DNA of 64,000 nt from NCBI GenBank assembly GCA_936440205.1, contig OW387150.1, forward strand, positions 36,503,795 to 36,567,794, given 5' to 3'. The DNA is from Lepidonotus clava. Its lineage: Eukaryota > Annelida > Polychaeta > Phyllodocida > Polynoidae. Under the pieces are notes generated by a model. That model ran no database searches, was not told where the DNA came from, and saw only the letters and a list, made by a program, of their open reading frames with translations. Shown here piece after piece: positions 1 to 11,692 of this stretch. The translations under genes and the position numbers were made by a program. Position 1 is the first letter of the stretch, and each line of letters begins with the position of its first letter.

Positions 1-423
1 ATTTGAGACGTTCGGAATCTGCTTTTTTTTTAAGTTTAGCTGCATCCTAAAACGTTTTGCTTGTCCTTTCTGCCTGATCAAGCTCCCGACTCCTCCCCCT
101 TTATGTATAACTCCAAGCTACCCACTCCCCTCACCCTCTCCCCACACTCCCCTTCTTGGCTGACCTTCCCGTGACCTTGACCCGGCGGTCTGACCTTGAC
201 CTTCAGATCGATGGCTGTAATTTGCCTAATGCCTCCCTTAGTGGTGGATATTTGCCTTTCTTATTGGTGGTTCTGTTTTAAGTAAGGGGAAGTGGTGTGG
301 GCCGCCTTGGCCTCCTACAAAGGCTATAAGTCATTCCACCACAAGTTCACTTCTTGTGGCGTCTTGGCATTTACAGGAGAAAGAAGGGAGTGTTATGATA
401 TTTTGAACCACCTGTACTTACTT
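1..423. other. No gene recognised
   Basis: Pyrimidine-rich sequence with repeated TGACCTTGAC-like hexamers near 160-205. The open frame that starts near 292 runs straight into the MITE at 424, so it is not treated as a gene. Confidence 0.5.
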
Positions 424-714
424 GTATTCCAAATACTGAAAGTAGACGCCGCGGATACTGCACATCTCCACGGCAATGCTCCGTATTGGATCATCAACTT
501 TCCACACATTTTCGGCACTGAAAGTGTGCGAAAAGTGTGCCAAAAATGTGTGCTGCCAGTTTACACTTGTAAAATTGGCAGCAGATGTAAAATCAGCAGG
601 ACAAATTTTTCAACGTGTTGGTAAATATTACCGGCAAAGTTGCCGATTTTATATCGGCAATGGTGAAAGAAGATGGGCTGCAAATCGGTAATGCACTTTC
701 AGTATGTGGAATAC
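424..714. mobile_element. MITE with GTATTCCA ends, about 290 bp
   Basis: Terminal inverted repeats: the left end GTATTCCAAATACTGAAAGT pairs with the reverse complement of the right end (ACTTTCAGTATGTGGAATAC) at 19 of 20 positions. The interior has no convincing coding capacity. The target duplication is unclear and the superfamily is not assigned. Confidence 0.7.
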
Positions 715-1428
715 AGCCTTGATATAAGTAGACATCAATGGATAAACCTTGATGCTGTATTGTGAATACATTGACCTTCAAGTTGCAGCTTTTGAAAGCC
801 TGATCATAGCTTTTTTGCGGTTGATATTGATGTTTTTTATGTTTGCAAACTTGATGCGAGTTTGAGTCAAAGAGGTACTGATTAAAGATGAATTGTTTGT
901 TATTTCAATCATTAAATTGTGGGTGCAATGACGTTCTTATCTCAGTTATAGAGTTTAATATCTAAAAAATTTTCATCTCAAAAAGGCTTCATGCTTCTAG
1001 AAAACACCAAAACTATATCTTATACTTCAAATCATATGAGAATATAAACACCTTTATGATTCCTTCATCTTTTCTGAGGCAGTCTTTCCTTTTAAATATG
1101 ATTTCTATACTTTTAGTGCACAGCTCTTAGTCCTTTTAAGGATCCCTTGCATTCAGTCCCTCCCTTGGCCTCTCCATAATCCCCTCTAGCAGTGATCTTC
1201 TGCCCTTAATCTCTTATATCTAACCTTTTATCCACCATGTCTTATCTTTATCCTCTATATCTTACCCATCCTGACATTTCTATACCCCTTCTGTCTCAGA
1301 AAATGATCAATGGGGGGAGATTTCACCATCCGTCTCGGGCAATGACCAATGGTGGGAGATTTCACGGACCACTACTCTAGTCTCACTGATCAGAAAGAAA
1401 AGGCCTCTTTTTAAACGGCTATACCAAC
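715..1428. other. No gene; short direct duplication
   Basis: Nothing coding is seen. A segment of about 34 bp is duplicated with several changes at 1292-1325 and 1332-1365. The rest is unremarkable AT-rich sequence. Confidence 0.5.
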
Positions 1429-1919
1429 TAAAGCACCATACCCACAAGGCGACTTTTACAGTTGGTTGGTGGGTTGGCACTAAAATTGGCCGATTTTGAG
1501 GGTAGAATCAGCCGATTTTAGCACGGATTCAAATCAACAGTCAGTATGTAAAACTGAAATATACACATTTAATATGAATCAGCGCTATAATCAGCTGACT
1601 CTTCTAGTAAAGTTGGCTGATTTTAGTGTTGATGAGTCGGCCGACTTTAGGAAAAATCGTCTAGTGGGTATGGGGCTTCAGCAACTGATGGGCAACGGGC
1701 AACTGGAAGAATCACCGGTAAAGTCACCAGGCAACTCAGGATAGCCAGGCAAATCTGTGTGAGTATGGTGTGGATTGTGGACAAGGGTAACAGAATGGCA
1801 AGTAGAACTGATGGTAAAATTACCAGTTAAATATCAAACTTGTTTAATATTACAGTAGGCCAGCGATGACGACTATTCTCCGATTGCCAGTAAAATCACT
1901 TAATGAGTATGAAGCTTAA
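1429..1919. mobile_element. Harbinger-type MITE, compound copy
   Basis: The left end (AGCACCATACCCACAAGGCG) follows TAA. The right end near 1919 (GAGTATGAAGCT) is followed by TAA, giving a matching TWA target duplication. A second right-type end (GGGTATGGGGCT) lies inside at about 1667-1678, so this looks like one family member overlapping or inserted in another. No coding potential. Confidence 0.65.
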
Positions 1920-1922
1920 GTA

Positions 1923-3518
1923 TAGCTCCCCCTCCATCATACAGAGTCTTTACTTTGTGAATCGCCAATGCAGAAAAGAACGGCACAATGCAAAAAAGGT
2001 GAGAATTTATGTTTAAGGAGAGAACAAAAACATGGCTTGAAAGGTTAAGCTCGATGTAAGATGCATTATGGCAAGGGGGCCGGAAAACTTAAAAAGCTAG
2101 AGGGTGGCTTACAATAAAATAAACTTTGTGCAGTTTATTGGGATGTTTTTTGCGAACAGATATCTACTTCGTCTTCTTAATGATCAAGAAAGCAGATGGG
2201 AATATACAACTGCCACAGCAATGCGTTGACTCTATATAACATTATATGTTCTAGAGAGAGCCAACGCATTGTTGTGGCAGTTGCTTTGGCATATATTATA
2301 TGAGATGAAATCCGTCTCATACACAAATATTGATAGAAAATGGATTTATAAGAGTTTCTTAATTGTTAATCAATGTATGATAGAAGACCACAAAACCCTG
2401 TCCCATGGTCCACATCCTTTCCTATAACCAAAGTTTTTTTTTCTATAGCCTGCTTTTTTCTGACATGAGGTAACGAAAACAGGGATACAATAAAGGTTAC
2501 CCCTAAAGTGGCTTTCCTCTAAAATTAAAAGGGCCGGTCATTAAGTACGTCCGCATATTTCCAAAAATGTCAGAATCCCCCCTCCCCCAGTGCCAAAGTA
2601 TGCAATTGATTTGTACAGGAACGTACACACATTTAAAAAAACAAACAAAAAAAAACAACTCCCCCCCCCCTTGGTGCATAAGTACCTAATGGAAGGCCCC
2701 AAATACATACATTGGACAGTGCAAATAAATCAGTTAAACATAATTATCATGGTTGCCGTTAGAAGGAAAATGATCTCTTCGCAATTTACCCCAAATATAT
2801 AAGGTAACTGGTAACGAAGACTATTACACCAGAAAACCATACTTCTAGATTGGGTACAGTAGGAATTTCAACAATTGAACAGCCCCCTCTTTTCAATTGG
2901 TTTCTCTAACCCTCTAATAAAAGTCCATTGTCATGGGGGACTCCTCAAATTGTACTGGCAGTGAGCCCAAAAGGCTGTCAATTGTCATGAGTCATTTTCT
3001 GGTCTCTTTCACAGCAGCTCAAGGGTATGAATAGGATCTATTGACTCATCTCTGTAATAGAGGAGAATTAGGGTAATCTAAAAGCTTTCTAGATAGCATT
3101 CAATCCTAATTTCTATTCCAATATTGATCCCTTTCTTCATCAAAAGGTCTCTAGCCTTAAAAGCAAATCATCCTTAATTTTGGATTTTTCCCTAAAAGTG
3201 TGAAAATAACAGACCCAATGAGAAAGCAATTGGAATGATAAAAAGCAATTTAAGGAGTGAATTATCTAGGAAATTGTAGTATTGAGGCAATTTAAAGGAT
3301 GAATTATCTAGGAAATGGTAGTGTTGAGGGGTCTAAGTGTTGGAGAATAGGACTCTTTTCACAGCCAGGTCCCTGTTATTTGGCTTGATCAAGTTAGGGT
3401 GGCCTGATAGAGTAGTGTAGGGATGCCACTTTGTTTGGCCCCTCATCCATCCTGGTACCACCTCCCCAGCCTATCATTCTTTGCCTACAGATGATCATTG
3501 TGAGGCTTCTGCACTCCT
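1923..3518. other. No gene; small duplications
   Basis: Apart from the hairpin at 2207-2283, I see only AT-rich sequence. An A-rich/C-rich tract lies at 2630-2670, and a 47-bp tandem duplication lies at about 3243-3335 (units share GAATTATCTAGGAAATNGTAG). No exon is supported. Confidence 0.5.
2207..2283. repeat. Near-perfect hairpin, 22-bp stem
   Basis: The arm 2207-2228 (CAACTGCCACAGCAATGCGT...) pairs with 2262-2283 at 21 of 22 positions. The loop can extend the pairing through CTCTA/TAGAG, and AATATA/TATATT can pair outside with a bulge. This is the size and shape of a pre-microRNA, but it could equally be the core of a tiny MITE. Confidence 0.7.
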
Positions 3519-3880
3519 CCCTGGTAAGCAGCGACGTAATAAGCATGTTCTGCGACCATGCTTTTTTGGTTGGTCTGTAACCTGCCCAATTTGCATGTAA
3601 CAGCTATGTTATTTAGGTTGAGACTTAATATAAAAGAATGTTATAATAACACCATATTTTAGTAAAGTTGAGACCTTACTAATAGAAAACGCTATAAAAG
3701 TGTTATTATAACGTGAAAGAACATTACAAGAATGTCACAATAACATCATAGTGCGACGTCACAATGTTAGGTTCTAAAGACACTTTTGGGTGCCATCAAA
3801 ATGATGAAACAAGAACCAAAGCAGAACTAAACAGAACATTATAATAACATTATGATAACATCACATTTTTGCTTCGGCTC
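3519..3880 (+). mobile_element. MITE of the CCCAGGCAAG family (copy 1)
   Basis: Begins CCTGGTAAGCAGCGACGTAA and ends near TTTTTGCTTCGG, an imperfect inverted repeat of the start. It contains the family hallmarks: a GTTATAATAACA-type palindrome and the TTTTGGGTGCCATCAAAATG block. Confidence 0.7.
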
Positions 3881-3929
3881 ACTCTGCTCTTTTTTATTTG
3901 TGGGGATTTTCATCATATATGATTTGAAG

Positions 3930-4097
3930 CAGTCTTTATAAGAGCACATAATAACAACAATAACATATGACTCAGAGGTGTTTACCATGACCCGAGGGCA
4001 ATGCGTAACACCCAATCTTTATAACAGTACATTATTACTACCATAACATACGATCCAGAGGTATTTGTCATGAACCGAGGGTGAAGCGTGAGGGACG
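3930..4097. repeat. Two-copy tandem repeat, about 83 bp
   Basis: Two units share TCTTTATAA, ACATAT/ACATAC, AGAGGTNTTT and ATGANCCGAGGG at constant spacing. Non-coding. Confidence 0.55.
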
Positions 4098-4568
4098 ATG
4101 ATGATGATAATGGTTGTTGGAGTTCAACGTCTGCTCAACAATTTTTCAGATATATCAGGACCACTGATATTTGTGTTTACCAGTTGGGTGACCAAATCTA
4201 TGGGGGTGATAACTACGACAAGGCAAGGCAGCGTAGCAGGCAATTACACAATGAAACAAGAATGCTGATAGAAAAATTACTAAGACCACATATAAAGGTC
4301 TAATTCCTCATCCATTCTCATATTCAATCTATGTCCTAAATGACTATGCATGGCAGCATAATCTCATGACTGCCAGGTGACGATACTTATCTTAAAGAGA
4401 GGAGCCAGTGAAATAAGAATTTTGTAAAATTCTCGTATCATACAAGAGACATGATACTCAAATATGGGTACAAAACAATTCTATAACTATAGAATTAATA
4501 TATTGCATAGAAAACCTTGTCTATATATCAGATCACACAATGAATCCCCTGCACACCTGACACAGGAT

Positions 4569-4784
4569 GTCTGTGTGTGACGTCACACAAATGACAGTTA
4601 TATTCAAATTTCAAATTTCTAAAATCTATAAGAACCATATTTTTTCAGATTTTCTTTTATAAATCATTTAATTTGGTGATTTTAATTTCTTTTAGACTCA
4701 CAAAAATCATCTAATACTTATTTTATTGCACTTTTTGCAGTTTTATAATTTTTCAACTGTCTTGCTTGTGACGTCACACACAGA
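4569..4784. mobile_element. MITE with TGACGTCA in both ends
   Basis: The inverted ends are GTCTGTGTGTGACGTCACAC on the left and the reverse complement of GTGACGTCACACACAGAT on the right, extending inward to GACAGTT/AACTGTC. Each end carries a perfect CRE palindrome (TGACGTCA). About 216 bp, AT-rich and non-coding. Confidence 0.65.
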
Positions 4785-5769
4785 TAATGCAATGTACAAG
4801 GTGCACAAGAACGCACACAGAGAGACTAATAATCATTCAGAAAAGTTTGAATAAAATCAAAACTGTTAGAGATAAATGTGTGAAAATTGGTATGGTGACT
4901 ACTCAGATGGTGACGGTCATGGAACTATGCTAGTTCAAATTCACTGGCTCCTCCCTTTAAACCTTGTAAATTATTTAGGCCTGCTTGTATGTCCTTATCA
5001 ACTGTTATATGATGTTTGAAATCCTGCCTGTATACTACCTACATGGAAGATCACTCTTGTGAATGTGGTTAAATAAATAAAAAAAAAATAAAAAAATAAA
5101 AAAATCAGCCAACATGATATAATAAGAAGGACTGCGGGGGCATCTGAGGGTGGCTGTTTGACCCATAGGCGATTGACACATACCAAAGATGAAGCCTGAG
5201 GCTTGTACTATCGCCAAAGTTCCTTCGTTATTTTATCACCGAAACAAAATTAAATCTACGTTTAAAAATCATGAACATGAGCAGCAGTACGTACGGTCAG
5301 GCAATATGCACCTCCATCAATACACACTGTTCAGCAGTCATGAGGGTGATAAACAATAAGAAATATTGGATTTTGGTAGACTGCAATATCCCGAAAGCTC
5401 CATCAAGACTTGATATCATGAAGAGCTGCGCAGGACCTAATATCGACCTTTTTGATGAAACATTGTGAGTGTGATGGATGACTGTCATGCGTAAACATTT
5501 AATAAGTTGGCTCTTATTGGAAAACTGCATGTATAAAGGTCGTTGGCGAAATAACTATTTTAAGTAGATTTCAAATTGACACATCATTTAAATATTGGAC
5601 GGGTCAGTTGACTTTATTTTGGCGGTAATAGTATTCAGATTTTCCATATCTGAGGTTATGAATTTATCTTCATATACTTTGACATGTCTCACAGAAAAAC
5701 TGATAGGCATACACATTTCAATGATACTAATGTAACTCCTAGTAATTGTAAACTATATCACTTTAAAGG
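4785..5769. other. No gene recognised
   Basis: Short, unconserved open frames only. A T/A-rich homopolymer tract lies at 5070-5105. Confidence 0.45.
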
Positions 5770-7060
5770 TTCGTTACAAAGACCATTGGCAATACCAATA
5801 TCGGCAGGTCTATCCAGGCTGACCATACAGCTGGGTTGGACACTGAGTGCTAGATGACCATTTCAACGACATCCACTGAATATCCCCCCGCCTATCACAG
5901 TCAATTACATTTATACACATTTTGATCAAGTAAATTAACAAAGGGACCAGTAGTAATACCAGTGTGTGTGTCGATCATGACCGAGGTTGGTTAGACTCAG
6001 TCACCCAGTCGGGACAGATACAGATCCCTTTTTACTAACACCAGCAACATCCACCATTAATATCAATTACCTCACCAATTGTCAATGTCAATTATGCTTA
6101 TATACATTTTAATCTATGTAAATCATACTTATGTTCATTTTAATCTAGATAAATCACAATATAATTATCAAAAGATCAATAGCAATGCAACTGTGGGTCT
6201 GTCTATCGTGGCTCATTGGACAGTGAATTTGAAAAAAAAAGTATTGCGGATAATTAGCAGGTATTACCCATCCCTGCGACATCAACTGACTATCTCCCAC
6301 CTTTCACAATCAATTACACTCATATAGATTTAAATCAATTAAATAAACAAATAATCATCAAAGAGACCAGTTGCAATAGGAGGGTGGGCGTGTCTATTGG
6401 GGCTCATCAGACAGTCAGGGGGTGGACACCAAGCACTCATTACCTACACCCTCGACATCCACTGGCGATCCCCCACCTTTCACAATCAATTACATTCATA
6501 TACATTTCAATGAATTAAATGAAATTATAATAATTATAATAATTATCAAAGAGACCAGTTGCAATGCAAGTGTGGTGTTTCTATGGGGGCTCATTGGCCG
6601 GTTGGGGGCAGACACCAAGCAGCTTTTACCCACACCCACGACACCTACTGATGATCCCCTACCTATCATAATCAATTACATTTACATGCATTTTGATAAA
6701 AAACTAAATTAAATAAATCATCAAAGAGACCAGTAGCAATAGGGGTGTGGGTGTGTCTATCGGGGCTCATCGGACAGTCAAGGGGTGGACATCAAGTGCT
6801 TATAATACCAACCCCGTGACATCCTCTGCGATCCTCCACCTTTCGCAAGGAATTATGCTCATATAGATTTAAATCAATTAGATGAACAAAAATCATCAAA
6901 GAGACCATTGGCAATACGAGTGTGGGCGTGTCTATTGGGGCTCATCGGACAGTCAGGGGGTGGACACCAAGTGCTTATTACCCACACCCGCGACATCCGC
7001 CATCGATCGCCCGCCCATCGCCATCGATCGCCCCTCAAAGTGGCCAGCTTGCTCTGCTGG
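5770..7060. repeat. Tandem array, about seven units of 165-230 bp
   Basis: Units start with CAAAGAGACCAGTTGCAAT-like sequence near 5775, 5939, 6167, 6358, 6546, 6722 and 6896. Each carries in order GTGTGGGCGTGTCTAT, GGGGCTCATCGGACAGTC, GGTGGACACCAAG, ACATCCACTG, CCCACCTTTCACAATCAATTA and an AT-rich end. The units nearest 6900 agree best. Short open frames here are repeat translation, not genes. Confidence 0.85.
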
Positions 7061-7416
7061 GGGCATTCGGAAAGCTTGACCAAAGCTCTCAGGGGGTTAG
7101 AAGGTCTCATGGATGTCTTGAGGAGAGGACTCAGATATAAACCCAGCCAAGTTGCGACATAACAGAACTGTTCTGTGACAATACATTTTTAATTAGTCTG
7201 TTACTTACTATATGGCACGTTGTTATTAATGGTGAGGTTGAAACCTCATCCAATCAGAATGCAATTATAACACTATTTGTTTGCGAGGTTAGAACAAAAC
7301 CAAAACATAAAATGATAAGAACAATCTATTTAGGTTTTAGGTTTGCAGCAACATTATTGGGAGCCATCAAATTAAGAACATAAAAAGAACCAATACAGAA
7401 TATTGCTGCAACATTA

Positions 7417-8331
7417 CCTCAGGGTAGTGTGTTGGGTCCACTTCTCTTTTTAATTTATATAAATGATATAGTAAATGTTATTGAAAATTGTAAAGTATCT
7501 CTTTATGCGGACGACACCGTATTGTATGTGTCTGGCCAAGACATTGATGTATTATATGAAACTCTACAGCAAAATCTAAATGTGGTATTTAACTGGTGTT
7601 ATAAGAATAGATTAACGATAAATGAGAAGAAAACAAAATATTGTATATATGGAATGCGTTCTGATGTACGGAGGAGTAAAGACTATAATAAGTCATTGTA
7701 TTTAAATAATACTATGTTGGAAAGAGTATGCTCCTATAAATATCTTGGTTTTGTGCTAGACGAGGTGCTAAATTTTAATAAGCATTTTAATGAATTATTT
7801 AAACAGCTTTCCTATAAATTATTTACGTTTTCTAAAATTCGTAGATATCTAACGAAAGATGTGAGTATCTTAGTTTTTAAAAGTGCATTCTTACCTTTTT
7901 TAGAATACGGTGATGTAATTTACAATGGTACAAATCGTAGTAACCTTGATAAATTGGAAAGATATTTTTATAGAGGTCTTAGGATATGTGTATCTTCTAA
8001 TAATTATATATCAAGGAACATGTTGTGCAAAAATTGTAATATAGCTCATCTCCATGATAGATATATTTTACATGCTAAGTTATTTATGTATAAGCAATTA
8101 TGTCATGAAGAATTGTTAAATGTTACTGGAGTAAATACTAGGTTACAACGTGCTCCAAATTTTAAGACTATAAAACCAAATTCTGAGAAAACTAAGATGA
8201 ATATTTATTACAGAGGTGCTTTAATCTGGAATATTCAACCAGTGGATGATAGAAATATTGATACTTATGCCCACTATAAAAACAAATTGATTGGTAATCA
8301 AAGGAGACTTGTTAATGAATTAGTATAATTT
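7417..8331 (+). CDS. LINE reverse transcriptase, C-terminal fragment
   Basis: An open frame of about 304 codons with no internal stop. It begins at the PQGSVLGPLLFLIYINDI motif, follows with the catalytic SLYADDTVLY box (two Asp of the active site), then the thumb region with NRLTINEKKTKY and YKYLGFVLDEVLNFNKH, and a Cys/His-containing tail (MLCKNCNIAHLH). This order is typical of the jockey/CR1 group of non-LTR retrotransposons. The N-terminal endonuclease and the first half of the RT are absent because of ordinary 5' truncation, so it cannot move by itself. The open frame suggests a fairly recent insertion. It is more AT-rich than the flanks. The exact clade is not certain. Confidence 0.85.
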
Positions 8332-8657
8332 TAATAAATTATTATAATTTTCTCTTAAAGGCTTTACATAAGTTGAAAGCGAATCATGTTATATTCTTAT
8401 TAGGACAAATTGACTACTATTATATACTGTAAAGTGGTGCACATAAGTTTGTGATATTAAAAATGGAGGTCATTGTATAGCATAATGATAGCCAAATGTA
8501 TTTTATACTATATTTTAAAATGTTTTTACATTACAATTCTTGAAGTAATTATATTGACATCGTTTTATTATATATTTCGATGTAACTCAGGCAGACAAGT
8601 TTTATGCAAACTTAATTTTTGCCTGAATAAACAATTTAAACCAAAAAAATTGTGAAA
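7417..8657 (+). mobile_element. 5'-truncated LINE retrotransposon
   Basis: Starts abruptly in the middle of a reverse transcriptase at Pro-Gln-Gly-Ser. It runs through the C-terminal part of the ORF, a 3' UTR of about 320 bp and AATAAA at 8626-8631, ending in an A-rich stretch. Both flanks are halves of one MITE, so the insertion is younger than that MITE copy. A clear target duplication was not seen. Confidence 0.8.
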
Positions 8658-8679
8658 ATGTCATATGTTTGGCTGGGTT

Positions 8680-10127
8680 ATAGTCTCTCTGACTGACAGA
8701 CTCTATATACCTGACAAACACTCATTTTGAAAGACAGAGAACAGGTCAAACTGACCAGAAAGAATTAAGGTTAGAAGAACATTTTTGAGAATTTCTTTGT
8801 TATTATCTTCAATAAAAACTAGGACCCATAAAAAAGGTTTTAAAGACATACTTTGCTCCAATGTTTCACTAAGACACACTTTGGTAGGCTTCAAGCCGAA
8901 AGAGTCACTTTAAAGGTAAATTCCTCAGGCAATGTTTTTAGTGCAACAATGTTTTGCCAATTCTCCTTGTTATCCAGTCTTTCCTTGCTTAGAAAACTCA
9001 GCTAAAAGAGACAAGCAGGCAGACACACAGATAGGCAAACACTTATTCGAACAGAAAAAAAAGATAAACAGTTATTTCTACATTAAAATCCATAAACTGA
9101 GAAACTTCTTTGAGAAACTGTTCAAATGTTATTGCTGTAACTTCAGTTTTGTCTTCTTTTAAGTGAGCAGGTTTTTGGTACGTGACTGTCAGTCATGATA
9201 TAGTAAGAGGTTCTGTGTTTCCAAAAGATTAGTTCATACAAAGTGAACGATGTAACTGAGTCGTCTTAGCGTGCGTCCCTGAAAAACAACCTTATTTCTT
9301 GGCAACAGTAATAAAAGAGACATGCACGTCTTCTACCACGCAACTTCTGATGTTCTTTTTACAAGGTAAGTAAAACAGAAACTTCTGCTCGTACTTCAAA
9401 AAGAAAATACTTTTAGAAGGCATTTATATACATGTATACTTTATATGGGGTATTTATAAAAAAAAGAATTAAAGATTGTAAGACATTACATGTTTTATTC
9501 ATGCCTGACATGTCATGACGCTAAAATGTAAATGAATCTGAGGTGTAATTGTACTAAGAAATGCTCAAAGATCTGCTCAAAGAGCATGCATGTTCAATAT
9601 TTATATTAATAAACTGTCAGTAATATTCTAGAAAGAAGTCAGATGTTTCATTTTCCTGACTGGAATAGCGTGCCTAGATGTCTTGTGATATGAAAGTGAC
9701 TTATTGTAAATGAGACACAAAATAAGGACAAACTTTCTATTTCTTACTATGAATGATGGGACAATTCTGTCACCTTGTGTTCCATAACGTATGGGTTGGT
9801 TAATACAACCAATCTGAACAAAAAACTGTCAAATTTACCTAACGAATCACTATTTACACATAATATCCTAGAATATAGCTATATATGAGTGCTACACCTA
9901 GTCCATCTGGTGCAACCGATCCCTGGCAGGGGGCTAACCGCGATATGGTCCTTACATGTCTCTTACAACATGGCGATCATTTGAGGAACCCCCAGCTAGA
10001 AGGAATATTTTCATTGGCTATCTATATTTGGTAAGGAAACCCCCTTTGCTGGTTAACTTTTACAGTAGCAGCTTGCCAGAAAAAAGTGGGCAGTTGCACT
10101 GCTCAATATTTTATATTCTGATTATGT
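8680..10127. other. No gene recognised
   Basis: AT-rich sequence with only short, unconserved open frames. I see no repeat family here and no splice-framed exon. Confidence 0.45.
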
Positions 10128-10335
10128 TTTACAGCCTAAACAGAATGTTCTTGAATAACATTAGGTTTTGGTTTGGTCCTAAATGCACCAAAAAATAATG
10201 TTATAATAACGTTCTGATTTTGTGGGATTCTACCTCGCCGTTAGTAATGTAATTGTTATGTGCCATCTTAATAAGTAACAAACTGACTAAAAAAGTATGG
10301 TTGCAGAACGTTTCTGTTACATCTGGGTAGGGCCC
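10128..10335 (-). mobile_element. CCCAGGCAAG-family MITE (copy 3), truncated, reverse
   Basis: Reverse-orientation family blocks: CCTAAACAGAATGTTCTT, the AATGTTATAATAACGTTCTG palindrome, GTAATTGTTATGTGCCATCTT and AAAAAGTATGGTTGCAGAACG, ending at TCTGGGTAG. The left half is missing. Confidence 0.65.
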
Positions 10336-10488
10336 TGATACAACAGGCGGCCGGGAGTAGGCTATACTAAACCCAGAGTGTCTTTTTATAGACCTGGCAC
10401 CACATTAAAGTGCCACCCTAAAGCCTCTTTATAAATCGATTCTCCATTATGGACTGATCCAAGGCTCCTCTTTTAAACCCCCATTTAA

Positions 10489-10922
10489 GCCCAATACCCA
10501 CTAGGCAATGCAAGTGTCGCTGGGCGCTGGGCGACTTGGAGTATCGTTGGAGGATCATCGATTTTACTGCTGATTTTACTGGTGACTTTACCACTGACTT
10601 TACCGCTGACTTTACCGCTGATTTTACCGCTGATTTTACCGCTGATTTTATCGCTGATTTCATCGCTGATTTCACTGCTGACTTTACCGCTGACTTTACC
10701 GTTGACTTAACAGTCAATTTTACCACCAATTTTACCACCAATTTTACCCCCCAGAGTTCATCACCCAGAATCCATCGCTCAGAATCCGTCGCCCAGAATC
10801 CATTGTCCAGAATTCCCACCATACTTATTGTACATCACCCAGCGATCTGAGTTTCCGGGTGACTTTACCGGTGAGTTGCCCGTTGACCGTCGCTGCTAAA
10901 GTCGCTTAGTGGGTATGGCCCT
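10489..10922. mobile_element. Harbinger-type MITE with internal minisatellite
   Basis: The left end (AGCCCAATACCCACTAGGCA) follows TTA and the right end (GGGTATGGCCCT) is followed by TTA, a perfect TWA target duplication. The middle is taken up by a 12-bp tandem repeat. The open frames on both strands (Thr-Ala-Asp-Phe and Lys-Ser-Ala-Val repeats) are just this repeat in translation. Confidence 0.8.
10557..10748. repeat. 12-bp minisatellite, about 15 units
   Basis: Units of the type GCTGATTTTACC / GCTGACTTTACC are repeated head to tail. The edge units drift towards ACCAATTTTACC. The unit resembles the CGATTTTACC start of the host MITE's own end, so it may have grown from the MITE terminus. 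Confidence 0.85.
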
Positions 10923-10926
10923 TTAA

Positions 10927-11692
10927 GGATACCAGTGTAGGCAACTTCTTGAGACTCTCTCTAAGGTCAATAAATACATTCAATCTAGAGTCTGAAGTGA
11001 GCTCTAGCTTTTTTCTTGTTCAGTTAAATACGGAACATACATAATGTCTTTAGGTTGGGTAAATGTTGGCCAAGATTGAAATATCAAATCTGACTGTAGC
11101 GTTTAGGTACTTTTGCGAATTTGTAATTGAGTTTTTATTTACATGCTGACAATAGTCTTGTAGTTGAACAAGTTTCTTAGTTCAAACAATATGATATAGT
11201 ACTGCAGAGGCACAAAATATGGGGGGACTGCATATAGGCTAAGTACTTAAAAACGGTATGTTTGTTTTTTCTCTTTATGAAGTACAAGTGTACACCAAAA
11301 AGCGAAGGGGTAAGAGGCTCAGGACCCCCTAGATGCCCCTCCCCAACACGGTTCCATCCCTGTAGTATCTTTGTATAGGTTACCATTCTAAGCTGTATAA
11401 TAAATTAGTTCCCTCCCTTCAAGCTGTATACAAGCTGTACAACACGTATCTGTCATCTCGAAGAGCCGCATATATACTGGCAGTAAAAAGGACATCATGA
11501 AAGTGTGCAGGAGATTGATAGATACCATTAAGCAACACAAGACAGAAACCTAACCTAAAAGAAATTAACCTAAGTTCATTTTATCAATAAAATTAGTTTG
11601 TATAGGCTATTGCAAAAAGAAAGGACTTTTAATATGTGTCCTTGTACTCTATTTCATAATGACATCGCATCTGAAGCATGGGATATTGATTT
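10927..11692. other. No gene recognised
   Basis: AT-rich, with no repeat family or exon recognised. Confidence 0.45.

Larger units (their letters stand above)
7141..8679 (+). mobile_element. CCCAGGCAAG-family MITE (copy 2), split by a LINE
   Basis: The left end (ACCCAGCCAAGTTGCGACAT) and right end (TTTGGCTGGGT) are inverted repeats of each other. The body runs in family order to GCTGCAACATTA at 7416. A LINE then intervenes, and the family's terminal ATGTCATATGTTTGGCTGGG resumes at about 8658. Without the LINE it has the usual length of about 300 bp. Confidence 0.75.

Noticed and set aside
292-691. Coding frames of 71-110 codons
   Set aside because: They cross the boundary of the MITE at 424 and have no recognisable domain.
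5770-7060. CRISPR-like array
   Set aside because: Unit lengths vary from 164 to 228 bp with no fixed short repeat and spacer pattern, and the DNA is animal.
10418-10850. Two overlapping repeat-rich proteins on opposite strands
   Set aside because: They are translations of a 12-bp minisatellite inside a MITE.
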